64,000 nt of DNA from JBCDHN01 sp965224535 (GCA_965224535.1 CBDCZR010000001.1:124001-188000), one strand, 5' to 3'. Shown: positions 37,200-47,584, counted from the first letter of the stretch. A program made the numbers and translations. Notes: a model not told the origin generated them from the letters alone.

Positions 37200-38567
37200 T
37201 CAACCCACAAGCTCCCGAATCGGCTTGATGCCGGAATCGACGAGATAATGCGGGCGGCCGCGCGAATCCTGGAGCGTCGTGCGCGTCGGATCGATGCCGA
37301 TGCAGTGGTAGAGCGTGGCCCAGACCTCCTGAAATTTCACGGGGCGCTCTGTGGGGGCGTTGCCGTGTTTGTCCGTGGCGCCGATCACCTGGCCGGTGTT
37401 CATGCCACCGCCAGCCATGAGCGCGAAGCTGGCCTTGGGCCAATGATCGCGGCTGTTGAGCTTGTTCAACTTCGGCGTGCGGCCAAATTCGCCCCAAACG
37501 ACCACGGCGACGTCCCGGTCGAGCCCGCGCAGGTGCATGTCTTCGAGCATCGCAGCCAAGCCCTTGTCGAGCATGGGAAAATCCTCGCGGGCGCGTTTGA
37601 AGTTGAACAAATCCGCCGTTCCGTGCCAGTCCCACCGGCTGAAATTCAGGCTGACGACGCGCGCACCGGCTTCCACGAGGCGCAGGGCGACGAGGAAATT
37701 GCGGATCATCTTGGGCGGACCGTCGTAGGTGTAAACGGGGTCGTTCGCGCCATATCGCTCCAGCACTTTCGGATCTTCGGTGGCCAAATCCAGGGCTTTG
37801 GTGAGTTTTGAGCCGGTCAAGATGTCGAGCGCCTGTTGATGGTAGACGTCGAGCGCTCCGGATTCCGCGGCGCTGCTGGCATTGCGCTGAAAATCGCTCA
37901 GCGCCTCGCGAAGCCGGGTGCGGTCCTCCAGCCGGTCGAGACTAACGCCGCGCAGGGCCAAATCCTGCGGTTTGGCCAGCGGATCGCGCTCTACCAGGTT
38001 CATGGGCGCGTGAGCCGGTCCCACGAAGCCGCCACCGTAAGGATCGCCCCAGTTTCCACCTTTGCTGGGATACATCAGCGCGACGTTGGCGGGCACGCCG
38101 GGGGCCGATCCCGCCACTTTGGAAACCCAGGCGCCGGCATTTGGCCAGCCGCCGGGAGGAGCGGCCGGATCGAGCTTGCGACGGCCGGTCATGCATTGAT
38201 GCGGGTCGTGCCGACCTTCGCTGTCGGCAAGCGACCGGATAATCGCGAACTTGTCCGCGCACTTCGCCAAATTGGGAAACAACTCGCAAAATTCCATGCC
38301 CGGCACGTTGCTTTTGATGGGCTGGAATTCGCCGCGAATTTCGCGCGGAGCCTCCGGTTTCATGTCGAACATATCGACGTGCGGCGGTCCGCCCGGCAAA
38401 AAAATGTTGATGATGGCCTTGTGAGAGCTGCCCACGTTTTGTGCCGACTCCGCCGCCAGCAGTTGGGGCAGCGAAAGCCCTCCCGCGGCCATCCCGCCAA
38501 TTTTCAGGAAATGACGCCGGGGGGCGCGGCCGCGCCGAGCGAGTGGTTGGTCGTGCAACGTGATCAT
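37200..38567 (-). CDS. DUF1501 Tat-exported protein
   Basis: 455 residues. The twin-arginine signal RRHFLKIGGMAAGGLSLPQL is clear. The DUF1501 family (sulfatase-like alkaline-phosphatase fold) shows INIFLPGGPPHVDMFDMKPE, GRHDPHQCMTGRRKLDPA and VVVWGEFGRTPKLN. Such proteins are expanded in Planctomycetes and Verrucomicrobia and usually pair with DUF1549/DUF1553 proteins, but no partner gene is adjacent here. Enzymatic activity not established. Confidence 0.9.
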   Translation of the reverse strand: MITLHDQPLARRGRAPRRHFLKIGGMAAGGLSLPQLLAAESAQNVGSSHKAIINIFLPGGPPHVDMFDMKPEAPREIRGEFQPIKSNVPGMEFCELFPNLAKCADKFAIIRSLADSEGRHDPHQCMTGRRKLDPAAPPGGWPNAGAWVSKVAGSAPGVPANVALMYPSKGGNWGDPYGGGFVGPAHAPMNLVERDPLAKPQDLALRGVSLDRLEDRTRLREALSDFQRNASSAAESGALDVYHQQALDILTGSKLTKALDLATEDPKVLERYGANDPVYTYDGPPKMIRNFLVALRLVEAGARVVSLNFSRWDWHGTADLFNFKRAREDFPMLDKGLAAMLEDMHLRGLDRDVAVVVWGEFGRTPKLNKLNSRDHWPKASFALMAGGGMNTGQVIGATDKHGNAPTERPVKFQEVWATLYHCIGIDPTRTTLQDSRGRPHYLVDSGIKPIRELVG

Positions 38568-38690
38568 AACGGAAATAAAGCTCCTCTCTTACACGCGTTG
38601 CAACCGTCAAATTCTATCGATTTCTCGCGACACACGGACGTAAATCGCTCGAACATTCGGCTCCTGGTTCGCGCCGAGGTGAAGCTCTCG

Positions 38691-39269
38691 TCAATTTTTC
38701 ATTTGGGTCTGGATCCGCAAAATCTCGGCTTTCGCATCGGCGACCAAACGCTGGTGGGCTTCTTTGGACAAAATGCCCTCAGCCTTCATTTCATCGTATT
38801 TGCTCAAATCAGCTTCCAAGCGCTCCAATTTTCCTTCCTTTTTCCCTTTGTCGCGATAAATCTCGATGAGTTCTTTTCCCCATTTGGTCTCTTCGACTGG
38901 CGGCAGGTCTTTCAGGAGCATTTTTTGGACTTGTTCGAAGTTGATTTCCAAGGCCCGCATGAGCCAAAGCTGAAACACGTCGCGCCATTTTTCGCGAGCC
39001 TTGGTTTGTAGGCCGGGCGTTTGCTTCAGATTATCGTAGTGCTTCTGAAAATTGGCCAGCAATTTCGTCTTGTCGCGCTCCAGAAGCGGGAAAAACACCG
39101 ACACCAGCGGATTGTCAGGATCGGTCTTGGCGATTTCCCGGATTCGTTCGTCCAGGTAGTGATCGTCCGGGTCGAAATTGGAGCAAGGCAAGGGTTTGGG
39201 GTTCTTACGCTTCTTGCCGGAGGAAGTGGTGAGACTGTGAGGGTTTTCAATCCGAATTGCTCGGGACAA
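38691..39269 (-). CDS. Hypothetical charged helical protein
   Basis: 192 residues by the longest frame (TTG start at 39269, overlapping the upstream gene by 23 bp). Rich in Lys and Glu, predicted helical: YLDERIREIAKTDPDNPLVS, FQKHYDNLKQTPGLQ, FQLWLMRALEINFEQVQKML and a long Lys/Glu-rich coiled region. The style resembles C-terminal parts of Rpn-type PD-(D/E)XK transposase/nuclease proteins, but no catalytic motif is present. Start uncertain. Confidence 0.5.
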   Translation of the reverse strand: MSRAIRIENPHSLTTSSGKKRKNPKPLPCSNFDPDDHYLDERIREIAKTDPDNPLVSVFFPLLERDKTKLLANFQKHYDNLKQTPGLQTKAREKWRDVFQLWLMRALEINFEQVQKMLLKDLPPVEETKWGKELIEIYRDKGKKEGKLERLEADLSKYDEMKAEGILSKEAHQRLVADAKAEILRIQTQMKN

Positions 39270-40140
39270 AGGCGAGGCGCGCGGAAAGGCCGAAGTGATC
39301 GGAGGGTTGGACTCCGGGCGCCGCCGGTTTGAGGATTTTACCGTCCAAAACGCTCCAGGAGGCGCCGATGAAGATGTGATCCAGGCAACTCACAGCTTTC
39401 CCGCCAACGTGGTAGGTCAATGCGCCGGATCGCTCGGCAGCGCGAAGGCCGTTTTCCCGCAAAATCCTGGCCGGCGACCAGGACGGCGGCGAATTCAGGT
39501 CTCCGGCCAAAATCACGGGAACCCGTGCTTGCCCGATGCGGCCGGCCAGCAGCTTGGCGCCCCGAATTTGGCCGATGGGGTGCAATTGCAGGTGCACGTT
39601 GTAAACGCGAAAGCGGAGGCCCGTTTGCCGCTCGGATACCTCCGCCCACGTGCAAATGCGCGGGACCCGCTCGCCCCACGCCTTGCCTGGCGTTTCCGGT
39701 GTCGGGCTCAGCCAAAACGTGCCGGAGGCGACGACGGCAAACCGCGTTGGCTCGATGAAAATGGGGCAAAATTCACCGCCTTGGCCTCCATCCCGGCCTT
39801 CGCCGACCTGATGATAGCCGGCGAACACCTCTTCCTGGAAAAAGCGCAACTGCGCCGGCAGCACCTCCTGCAAACAGGCCACATCCAGGCTGTGATTCGC
39901 CAGCGCTTCGGTAAAACGCGCCTTCCTCTCTTCCCAAGGGGCGCCCAAGACGTGCTCGTTTTCGCCGCGGAGGACATTCCAGGTGAGCAGGCGAATTTCC
40001 GGAGCGCCAGGTGGCGGCACGGGGCCGGTTGCCGGTTGAAAGCTGCCCGCTGGTCGAACGGCCAGGAAACCTATCAGGCCCACCAAGGCTCCCAACGTCA
40101 AAAAGATCGCCAAGCGGATGAAACGCAAAAGCCGCGTCAT
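39247..40140 (-). CDS. Endonuclease/exonuclease/phosphatase-family protein, membrane-anchored
   Basis: 297 residues. An N-terminal hydrophobic anchor (LAIFLTLGALVGLIGFLAV) precedes the EEP domain: LLTWNVLRGENEH, CLQEVLPAQ, YNVHLQLHP, ILAGDLNSPPSW (GDLN catalytic motif) and CLDHIFIG. SDHFGLSARL near the end supplies the catalytic His. Members hydrolyse phosphodiesters, nucleic acids or phosphoinositide-like lipids. The anchor suggests action outside the inner membrane. Confidence 0.85.
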   Translation of the reverse strand: MTRLLRFIRLAIFLTLGALVGLIGFLAVRPAGSFQPATGPVPPPGAPEIRLLTWNVLRGENEHVLGAPWEERKARFTEALANHSLDVACLQEVLPAQLRFFQEEVFAGYHQVGEGRDGGQGGEFCPIFIEPTRFAVVASGTFWLSPTPETPGKAWGERVPRICTWAEVSERQTGLRFRVYNVHLQLHPIGQIRGAKLLAGRIGQARVPVILAGDLNSPPSWSPARILRENGLRAAERSGALTYHVGGKAVSCLDHIFIGASWSVLDGKILKPAAPGVQPSDHFGLSARLAFVPSNSD

Positions 40141-40173
40141 TTCTCGCCAGCTTCCAACCGATTTCCGCGGGCG

Positions 40174-42175
40174 TCAAAGGTTCAACCAACCCTCTTTGGG
40201 CGGATCTGGCGCAGTGGGCGTGTTTGGCGCGCGAACCACGCGATCGACGGCATGTTTGGTGACGATGTTGCCTTGGCTGGCCCGGCCTTTGATCGCCAGT
40301 TCGGCAAAATCGAAGTCGAGTTCCAGGACGCGTAGCCGCGGTGCGGGTTTCAGGTGCACGCGCAGTTTCACGGCGCCGGAGGCTTCGTCGTTTTCATGGA
40401 CGGAAAAGTGCAGCACGCGCGAATTTTGGGTGCCTTTGGTCAAGGTGTAGACCTTGTCGCGCGTTATGCCGGTAACCTGGAAACGTTTGGCGTAAACCGC
40501 GCCATCTCGTCCGTCGCGGTAGATCATGTTATAGACGGTGGCGTCGTCGTTGTGAAAGATGGCGCAGTGCAGGTTGTTTTGACCCACAAACACTTTTTCC
40601 GCGTTGCGAACCACGCGCATGGTTCCATCGCGGGAAAAGGCGATAACGTCATCAATTTGCGAGCACGGGACCGATTTCTTCGTCTTTTTTCAGGCCCCAG
40701 CCGATGAAGCCTTCTTTGCGATTAATATACAACGTCTGATTGGCGACGGCGACCTTGCGGGCCACGACTTTTTGGAAGCTGCCCAGCTCAGTCTTGCGTT
40801 CGCGGCCTTTGCCGTATTTTTCCTTCAGACTTTCGAACCAGGAAACGGCAAACGCGGTCAGGTTACGAAGGTGACGCTTGGTTTCGGCGATTTTATCTTC
40901 CAGCCCGCGAATATATTCATCCGCCTTGAAGCTATCATACTTGGAAATGCGCTTGATTTTGATTTCTGTCAGGCGCACGACGTCGTCTTCCACCACTTCG
41001 CGTTTGAGCAGGTGGAGGAAGGGTTTTAGCCCCGTCCAAATCTCCTGAATCACCGCTTCCCAGGTCTCGCATTCTTCAATTCGACGATAAATCCGATTTT
41101 CGATAAAAATCTTCTCCAACGAGGAAAAATGCCACTTGTCCTCCAGCTCTTGGAGCAGAATTTCCAGCTCTTGCTTGAGGAGATTTCGCGTTTGAAACGC
41201 GTTGCGCCGTAATATCTCCGAAACGCCCAAAAACTTGGGTTTGTTGTCCTCAATGATGCAGGAATTCGGCGAAATGGACACCTCGCAATCCGTAAACGCG
41301 TAGAGCGCGTTGATGGTCGTCTCCGGGTCGCAGCCCGAAGGCAAATGAATGCGAAGTTCCACGCGATCGGACGTGAGATCCTCCACCTTGTTAATGTTTA
41401 TCTTACCCTTGGCGTTGGCGTCGGCGATCGATGCCTGCAAGCCAGTGGTTGTCGTGCCAAACGGGATCTCTTTGATGGTCAAAATCCGCTTCTTCGTCGT
41501 TTCTATGCTTGCGCGAACCCTGACACGGCCACCACGAAGCCCGTCGTTATATTCAGACACGTCCGCTGTGCCTCCCTGAAAGAAATCCGGGTAAATCTGG
41601 AATTCTTCTTTGCGCAGCGCGGCAATGGAAGCATCGATCAACTCGATGAAATTATGCGGCAAAATCTTGCACGCCAAGCCCACGGCAATGCCCTCCACGC
41701 CCTGGGCCAGCACGAGCGGAAATTTCATCGGCAACGTCACCGGCTCCTTGTTGCGGCCATCGTAAGAAGCCGCCCACGTCGTGGTTTTGTAGTTAAAAGC
41801 CACGTCGAGCGCGAATTTGGACAGCTTACACTCGATGTATCGCGGCGCGGCGGCATTGTCGCCGGTTAGGACGTTGCCCCAGTTTCCCTGCGTATCGATG
41901 AGAAGGTTTTTCTGGCCCAACTGCGTCAGCGCCTCGCCAATGGATGCATCACCATGCGGATGATATTGCATGGTGTGTCCCACGATGTTGGCCACCTTGT
42001 GAAAGCGGCCGTCGTCCTTTTCGCGCAACGAATGCAAAATGCGGCGTTGCACGGGTTTAAGGCCATCATTGAGGTGAGGCACGGCGCGTTCCAGGATGAC
42101 GTAGCTGGCGTAGTCCAGGAACCAATCGCCGTACATCATATTCATGGGCGAACCGCTATCGGGGCTGGCGGGCAT
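40174..42175 (-). pseudogene. DNA topoisomerase IV/gyrase A-like subunit, single frameshift
   Basis: Reads as one ParC/GyrA-like protein of about 660 residues in two frames. The larger part (42175 to 40652) has the start region YGDWFLDYASYVILERAVPH, then DGLKPVQRRILHSL and the active-site Tyr in NAAAPRYIECKLS. The remainder (40620 to 40174) has VFVGQNNLHCAIFHND, VYNMIYRDGRDGAVYAKRF and VTRDKVYTLTKGTQNSRVL from the C-terminal domain. The first frame ends in KKDEEIGPVLAN, while CSQIDDVIAFSRDGTMRVVR continues in the +1 frame between 40655 and 40690. An extra base is the simplest cause; an A6 tract (T6 at 40685-40690 on the plus strand) lies at the spot. It may be an assembly error, a true mutation or a slippery site. 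The ParE/GyrB partner is not in the window. Confidence 0.8.
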
Positions 42176-42376
42176 GGTAAGCAAGGTGGTGGATGTGTCA
42201 GGATTACTTTGGAATCCTTAATTTTTAAACCGCCGCCTGTCAAATGATTCAAATTTCTCATTTCCTCAATTCCACTTTCCCGCTTTCCGCATTTCACGTT
42301 GACCGCCGGGCGATTGCGTCCAAGGATGACGCTCTTTTTCTCAAGAGCGAAAACACGAACACACAAAAAAATCACT

Positions 42377-43405
42377 ATGCCAGCCAAAATTTACACGGAC
42401 AAGGACGCGGATCTGATGCACCTGAAAGGAAAAACCTGCGCGGTCATCGGCTTCGGCTCGCAAGGGCACGCTCACGCCCTCAACCTGAAGGATAGCGGGG
42501 TTAAAGTCATCATCGGCCTCTACCCGAAGAGCAAATCGGCGCCCGTCGCCAAAGAAAAAGGCTTCAAGGTCTACGCCACCGGTGAGGCCGTGCGCAAGGC
42601 TGACGTCATCTTCCTGGCCGTGCCCGACACCAAAATTCCGGCCATTTTCGCCAAAGACGTGGAGCCGAACCTGAAACCGGGCCAGACGCTGCTTTTCAGC
42701 CACGGTTTTGCCGTGCACTTCGGGTTCGTGGAGCCGCCCAAGAACGTGAACGTCATCATGGTGGCGCCCAAAGGACCCGGCCACACCGTGCGCAGCCAGT
42801 ATCTGGAAGGCAAGGGCGTGCCGACGTTGATCGCCGTCCATCAGGATGCCGACAAGCGCGCCAAAAAGATCGCCCTGGCCTGGGCCAAGGGAATTGGCGG
42901 CACGCGGGCCGGCGTCTTCCAAACCGATTTCAAGGAAGAGACCGAGACCGACCTCTTTGGCGAGCAAACCGTGCTTTGCGGAGGAGTCAGCGCGCTGATC
43001 AAGGCCGGCTACGAGGTGTTGGTCGAATCCGGTTATCAGCCGGAAATGGCCTACTTCGAGTGCCTGCACGAACTCAAGCTTATCGTCGATTTGATCAATG
43101 AATCCGGCATTAGCGGGATGCGTTTTTCCATCTCTGAAACCGCTGAATACGGCGACGTGACCGTGGGGCCGAAGATCATCGACGGCAGCGTGAAGAAAAA
43201 GATGGAGCGGGCGCTGAAAGCCATCCAGAGCGGTCGATTTGCCAAGGGATGGATGGATGAATACAACAGCGGCTGCAAAAACTTCAACGCGCTACGCAAA
43301 GAAGGCGCCAGCCATGAAATCGAGAAAGTGGGCAAGCGTCTTCGCGACCGGATGCCCTGGATCAAGAAGCGGAACCTGAAAGGCGCCCAAGCGGCATACA
43401 GCTAG
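42377..43405 (+). CDS. ilvC: Ketol-acid reductoisomerase (class I)
   Basis: 342 residues from the ATG at 42377; the longer frame from 42299 is unlikely. Isomerises and reduces acetolactate in branched-chain amino-acid synthesis. The Rossmann start is CAVIGFGSQGHAHALNLKDS. The metal site residues sit in DLFGEQTVLCGGVSALIKAG and GISGMRFSISETAEYGD. The length fits class I enzymes. Confidence 0.97.
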   Translation: MPAKIYTDKDADLMHLKGKTCAVIGFGSQGHAHALNLKDSGVKVIIGLYPKSKSAPVAKEKGFKVYATGEAVRKADVIFLAVPDTKIPAIFAKDVEPNLKPGQTLLFSHGFAVHFGFVEPPKNVNVIMVAPKGPGHTVRSQYLEGKGVPTLIAVHQDADKRAKKIALAWAKGIGGTRAGVFQTDFKEETETDLFGEQTVLCGGVSALIKAGYEVLVESGYQPEMAYFECLHELKLIVDLINESGISGMRFSISETAEYGDVTVGPKIIDGSVKKKMERALKAIQSGRFAKGWMDEYNSGCKNFNALRKEGASHEIEKVGKRLRDRMPWIKKRNLKGAQAAYS

Positions 43406-43494
43406 CGTCACGCCGAAAATCGCAGCACAATTTTGGCCGCATTTTCCTGGTTCGTCCTTGCGCTGAATCCTGCCGGGGCCACATTTCCGGGAAC

Positions 43495-45180
43495 ATGCCA
43501 AACTCGCCAAATTTCGAGCCGCGGGACTTTATCCGCGAAATCATCGCCGACGACCTGAAAACCGGCAAGCACACCCGCGTGGTGACCCGCTTTCCGCCGG
43601 AGCCCAACGGTTACCTGCACATCGGCCACGCCAAGGCGTTTTGCCTCAATTTCGGCCTGGCGCAAGAAGTGGCGGATAGCCGCTGTCACTTGCGCATGGA
43701 CGACACTAACCCGGTCAAGGAAGACGTGGAATACGTGGAGTCCATCCAGGAAGACATCCGCTGGGTGGGCTACGATTGGGGGGAGCATTTCTATTATGCT
43801 AGCGACTACTACCAGCAGTTGCACGACTTTGCCGTGGAGTTGATCGAGAAGGGTTTGGCTTACGTGGATGAGCTAAGCGCCGAGGAAATGCGCGAATATC
43901 GCGGGACGCTGACCGAGCCCGGAAAAGACAGCCCCCACCGCGATCGAGAAATCGCGGAAAACCTGGATTTGTTCGCAAAAATGCGCGCGGGTGAGATTGA
44001 GGAGGGCAAGGCCGTTTTGCGGGCCAAAATCGACATGGCCCACCCAAACCTGAACATGCGCGATCCGGCGATGTATCGCGTGCTCAAAGCGCATCATCAT
44101 CGCACCGGAGATGAGTGGTGCATTTATCCGATGTACGACTTCGCGCATCCGCTGAGCGACGCTTTGGAGGGCATCACCCACTCATTATGCAGCCTGGAAT
44201 TCGAAAATCACCGGCCGCTTTACGATTGGTTTGTCGATAACTGCTCCGTCCCGGCAAAACCGCGCCAAATTGAGTTTGCGCGGCTGAGTTTAACTTACAC
44301 GGTGACGAGTAAGCGCTTGCTCAAGCAATTGGTTGATGAAGGCAGCGTGGATGGTTGGGACGACCCTCGCATGCCCACCATTTCCGGCATGCGGCGCCGC
44401 GGTTTTCCGCCGGAAGCCATTCGCGCCTTTATCGATAAGGTGGGTCTCACCAAGTTTAACAGCACCACGGATATCGCCCTGCTGGAACACGCGGTTCGCG
44501 AACGGTTGAACGCGTCTGCACCACGATTTATGGCGGTGCTGCGTCCGCTGAAGGTGGTGATCACCAATTATCCGGAAGGCCAGGTGGAAGAAATGGACGC
44601 GGTCAATAATCCCGAAGATGAAAGCGCTGGAACGCGTAAAATTCCCTTCAGCCGCGAGCTATATATCGAGCAAGACGATTTTATGGAAGACGCGCCGAGA
44701 AAGTTTTTCCGACTGACGCAAGGGCGCGAAGTTCGCCTGCGTTACGGGTATTGGATCAAGTGTGAGGAGGCGATTAAGGATAATAGCGGCAACGTCGTGG
44801 AATTGCGCTGCACCTACGATCCGGAAACCCGCGGCGGCAACAATCCGCCGGACGGCCGCAAGGTAAAAGCTACGTTGCACTGGGTTTGCGCGAAAAATGC
44901 GCTGGATGCCGAGGTGCGGCTCTACGACCGGCTTTTTAACGTGGAAAATCCCGTTGCAGGCGATTTTCACGAACACTTGAACCCGGAATCGCTGGAAATC
45001 GTGCCGCAAGCCAAGTTAGAGCCGGCGTTAGGCCAACTGGAGCCCGGCGAGCGCGTGCAATTCGAGCGTTTGGGTTATTTTTGCGTGGATACCAAGCTGA
45101 GCGAACCGGGAAAGCCGGTTTTCAACCGCGCGGTCGCTCTGCGGGACGCTTGGGCCAAGTTGCAGAACAAGAAAGGCTGA
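43495..45180 (+). CDS. glnS: Glutaminyl-tRNA synthetase
   Basis: 561 residues, near normal length. HIGH appears in PNGYLHIGHAKAFCLNFGL and the KMSKS-like loop reads TVTSKRLLKQ. Core features DFIREIIADDLKTGKH and RFPPEPNGY are typical. The C-terminal anticodon-binding barrels (IPFSRELYIEQDDFMED, FNRAVALRDAW) are complete. Direct Gln-tRNA charging replaces the GatCAB route for this amino acid. Confidence 0.97.
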   Translation: MPNSPNFEPRDFIREIIADDLKTGKHTRVVTRFPPEPNGYLHIGHAKAFCLNFGLAQEVADSRCHLRMDDTNPVKEDVEYVESIQEDIRWVGYDWGEHFYYASDYYQQLHDFAVELIEKGLAYVDELSAEEMREYRGTLTEPGKDSPHRDREIAENLDLFAKMRAGEIEEGKAVLRAKIDMAHPNLNMRDPAMYRVLKAHHHRTGDEWCIYPMYDFAHPLSDALEGITHSLCSLEFENHRPLYDWFVDNCSVPAKPRQIEFARLSLTYTVTSKRLLKQLVDEGSVDGWDDPRMPTISGMRRRGFPPEAIRAFIDKVGLTKFNSTTDIALLEHAVRERLNASAPRFMAVLRPLKVVITNYPEGQVEEMDAVNNPEDESAGTRKIPFSRELYIEQDDFMEDAPRKFFRLTQGREVRLRYGYWIKCEEAIKDNSGNVVELRCTYDPETRGGNNPPDGRKVKATLHWVCAKNALDAEVRLYDRLFNVENPVAGDFHEHLNPESLEIVPQAKLEPALGQLEPGERVQFERLGYFCVDTKLSEPGKPVFNRAVALRDAWAKLQNKKG

Positions 45181-45242
45181 CAAACTGACAACGCAAAGCT
45201 TTACCGGCGCTGTTTCATCCGATATTCTCGGGCGTCTGGCTC

Positions 45243-45806
45243 ATGAAATATCTCTACGCGAAAATCATGCTCGTTTTGCTGGCGCTCGTCTGGCTGTTGC
45301 CGATTACGTGGGTGGGTTTTAGCAAAGAACAGGTCCCCAAGGCGGGAAACCTGCTCAATGAATTCTACCGCATCGCCTGCCTCTTCACTCATCGCGTGCC
45401 ACGGTGGTCGGTCTGGTATTTTCAGGTTTGGCGCCAGGGCGCGAAACAGTGGGAAACGGTGGATGAAGCGATTTACGCGCGCATGCACCCATTTGGCCAT
45501 CACACCCGGTTGAGCCTCATTTTGAACCGCTCGATCCGCGACCCCAAGGGCAAGGAAATTCGCCAATCCATGGCCACCTATGTTGCGGAGCGTTATCAGC
45601 AAAAAACCGGCCAAGACGTGGTCGCCATTCGCATTGCCTATGTTTCCTTTGCGGCGGGCGACCCACGGCTGGCGAAGCCGGAAGGCCGTTGGCGGCGGCC
45701 CGGGACCGAAGAACTGCCCGCCTCGGATAAACTCCGCGTGTTGGATAGTTTCTTCGTCCACGGAGGTTCCTCGCCCGGAGACCGAGGAAGCATCTCTTTC
45801 CCTTGA
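45243..45806 (+). CDS. Hypothetical protein with N-terminal membrane anchor
   Basis: 187 residues: an anchor (MLVLLALVWLLPITWVGF), then a soluble part with RIACLFTHRVPRWSVWYFQV and an extended C-terminus. The next gene (HTTM-like) starts 20 bp after the stop and probably belongs to the same operon. In related genomes a gene of this type often accompanies HTTM proteins; that is a loose recollection. Function unknown. Confidence 0.65.
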   Translation: MKYLYAKIMLVLLALVWLLPITWVGFSKEQVPKAGNLLNEFYRIACLFTHRVPRWSVWYFQVWRQGAKQWETVDEAIYARMHPFGHHTRLSLILNRSIRDPKGKEIRQSMATYVAERYQQKTGQDVVAIRIAYVSFAAGDPRLAKPEGRWRRPGTEELPASDKLRVLDSFFVHGGSSPGDRGSISFP

Positions 45807-45826
45807 CCAAACCAGCCAACCAACTG

Positions 45827-46687
45827 ATGAGCCAAAACCCTCCCTGGCAGTGGAATTTCTGGATCGGAGACGAATCCGTCGATCGGTTGGATTTGTTTCG
45901 CCGCATCTTCGCGTTTGCGGCCATCATTTACTTTGCGTTCTGGTTTTTAAATTGGCGGGAGTGGCTCACGGCGGACGGTTTTCGTCTTACGCCAGACGTC
46001 CGCTTGTACTATCACTTCCGCCCCCTGCCGCCATTGCCCGTTTGGCTGGTTCCTATCCTCGGAACGGTTCTTTTTAGCTCGTTGGCCGGTATTTTGCTAG
46101 GTTGGCGCCCGCATTTGCTCGTCTGGCCGTTGTTAGTGTGCTTGGGCTACGTGCATGGCGTAGACGTCACTTCTGCTTTTACGCTCAACAAGTTCTTTTT
46201 CGTTTTCTTCTTCGTTATCGCTCTATCCGGCGCGCGCGCTACCGGCACGGTGTCTTCCTGGCCGACTCGAATCATTCAAGCAACCCTTCTCATTCAATAC
46301 GCCACCGCCGGTTGGTGCAAGGTGCTCCATGGCGATTGGATCGAACACCCGGATTGTCTTTGGACGCAAGTCCAGGGGAGTTACCGCACGGAAATTGCCG
46401 CCTACCTTTTGCGCGTTTTGCCGCTGGAAGCGTGGACGCTCCAGATGTACGCCAGCCTGGTCTACGAGGTTCTGGCTCCGCTGTTGTTTATGGTTCCCAG
46501 GCTGCGAGTTTGGGGCATGATCGGCGGCATTCTCTTCCACGGCGGTATTGCCCTAACCATGCACCAGTTGTTCTTCTTCAGCTTTCAGATGGTGATTATC
46601 TACATCCTCTTCTTCCCCCCCAATTGGGTCGATTTTGTCCGGAAAAAACTGCGATTGCCATCAACCGCCGTATCACAACACCCATGA
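45827..46687 (+). CDS. HTTM-domain (gamma-carboxylase-like) membrane protein
   Basis: 286 residues from the ATG at 45827; a TTG at 45803 is also possible. Opens with FWIGDESVDRLDLFRRIFAF, then about six hydrophobic segments. The pattern of LRLYYHFRPLPPL and TAGWCKVLHGDWIEH fits the HTTM superfamily related to vitamin-K-dependent gamma-carboxylases and DoxX-like proteins. Function in bacteria is largely unknown. The stop overlaps the next gene's start (ATGA). Confidence 0.7.
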   Translation: MSQNPPWQWNFWIGDESVDRLDLFRRIFAFAAIIYFAFWFLNWREWLTADGFRLTPDVRLYYHFRPLPPLPVWLVPILGTVLFSSLAGILLGWRPHLLVWPLLVCLGYVHGVDVTSAFTLNKFFFVFFFVIALSGARATGTVSSWPTRIIQATLLIQYATAGWCKVLHGDWIEHPDCLWTQVQGSYRTEIAAYLLRVLPLEAWTLQMYASLVYEVLAPLLFMVPRLRVWGMIGGILFHGGIALTMHQLFFFSFQMVIIYILFFPPNWVDFVRKKLRLPSTAVSQHP

Positions 46688-47544
46688 ACCGCACAATCTA
46701 TGTAAACGGCGAGTTTTTGCCGGAAAAAGACGCGAAAATCTCCGTTTTTGACCGCGGTTTTCTCTTTGCCGACGGCGTCTACGAAGTTTCCGCCGTTTTG
46801 AGCGGAAAGCTGGTCGATAACGCCGCGCATCTTGCCAGGTTGCAGCGCTCGCTCGCGGAAATCGGCTTGGATCTACCTTGTTCCATCGAAGAAATTGAGA
46901 CCCATCAATGCGAACTCATCAAGCGCAACAAGCTCCAGGAAGGCCTCGTGTATCTGCAAATAACACGGGGCCCCGCGGATCGCGATTTTGCGTTTCCCAG
47001 GCAAACCAACCCGTCGCTGGTCATCTTTACCCAAGCGAAAAATCTCCGCGAAAACCCCGCGGCAAAAAACGGCATCGCCGTGATCACCGTCGACGATTTG
47101 CGCTGGCGCCGCCGCGACATCAAGACCGTTCAACTGCTCTACGCCTCCCTGGCCAAGCAACAGGCTCTCGACGCCGGAGCAGACGACGCCTGGCTGGTGG
47201 AAGACGGTTTTGTGACGGAAGGCACCTCCTCCAACGCATGGATCGCCGGTAAGGACAACACCATCGTTACCCGGCAAATTTCCAGCGCCATCCTCGCCGG
47301 AATCACCCGCAAAGCGGTGATGAAACTCTGCGCCGAGTGCGAAATAACCGTTGAAGAGCGCCCCTTCACCGTAGACGAAGCCAAGGCGGCCAAGGAAGCG
47401 TTTTTGACCAGCGCCACCACGTTGGTCACGCCGGTGGTCTCCATCGATGGCGTCGCAATAGCGGAAGGCCAACCCGGCGAACTCGCCCAGCGCCTGCGCG
47501 CCATTTACCTGGACGAAGCGATGCCCGGGAATCCCGGTTTGTGA
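46684..47544 (+). CDS. dat: D-amino-acid aminotransferase
   Basis: 286 residues from the ATG at 46684, overlapping the previous stop by four bases. Fold type IV PLP enzyme: MNRTIYVNGEFLPEKDAKIS, FDRGFLFADGVYEVSAV, PLP lysine in RRRDIKTVQLLYASLAKQQA and VTEGTSSNAWIAG. It makes D-alanine and D-glutamate for peptidoglycan. Branched-chain aminotransferase is an alternative, but the FADGVYE pattern favours Dat. Confidence 0.85.
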   Translation: MNRTIYVNGEFLPEKDAKISVFDRGFLFADGVYEVSAVLSGKLVDNAAHLARLQRSLAEIGLDLPCSIEEIETHQCELIKRNKLQEGLVYLQITRGPADRDFAFPRQTNPSLVIFTQAKNLRENPAAKNGIAVITVDDLRWRRRDIKTVQLLYASLAKQQALDAGADDAWLVEDGFVTEGTSSNAWIAGKDNTIVTRQISSAILAGITRKAVMKLCAECEITVEERPFTVDEAKAAKEAFLTSATTLVTPVVSIDGVAIAEGQPGELAQRLRAIYLDEAMPGNPGL

Positions 47545-47584
47545 GCTTGACCTCTCTTTTCAACCCGCTAGCCTTGATTTCACG

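Noticed and set aside
46102..47544. 480-codon frame covering HTTM and Dat genes
   Set aside because: The first part is an out-of-frame reading of the HTTM gene; the true Dat start is at 46684.
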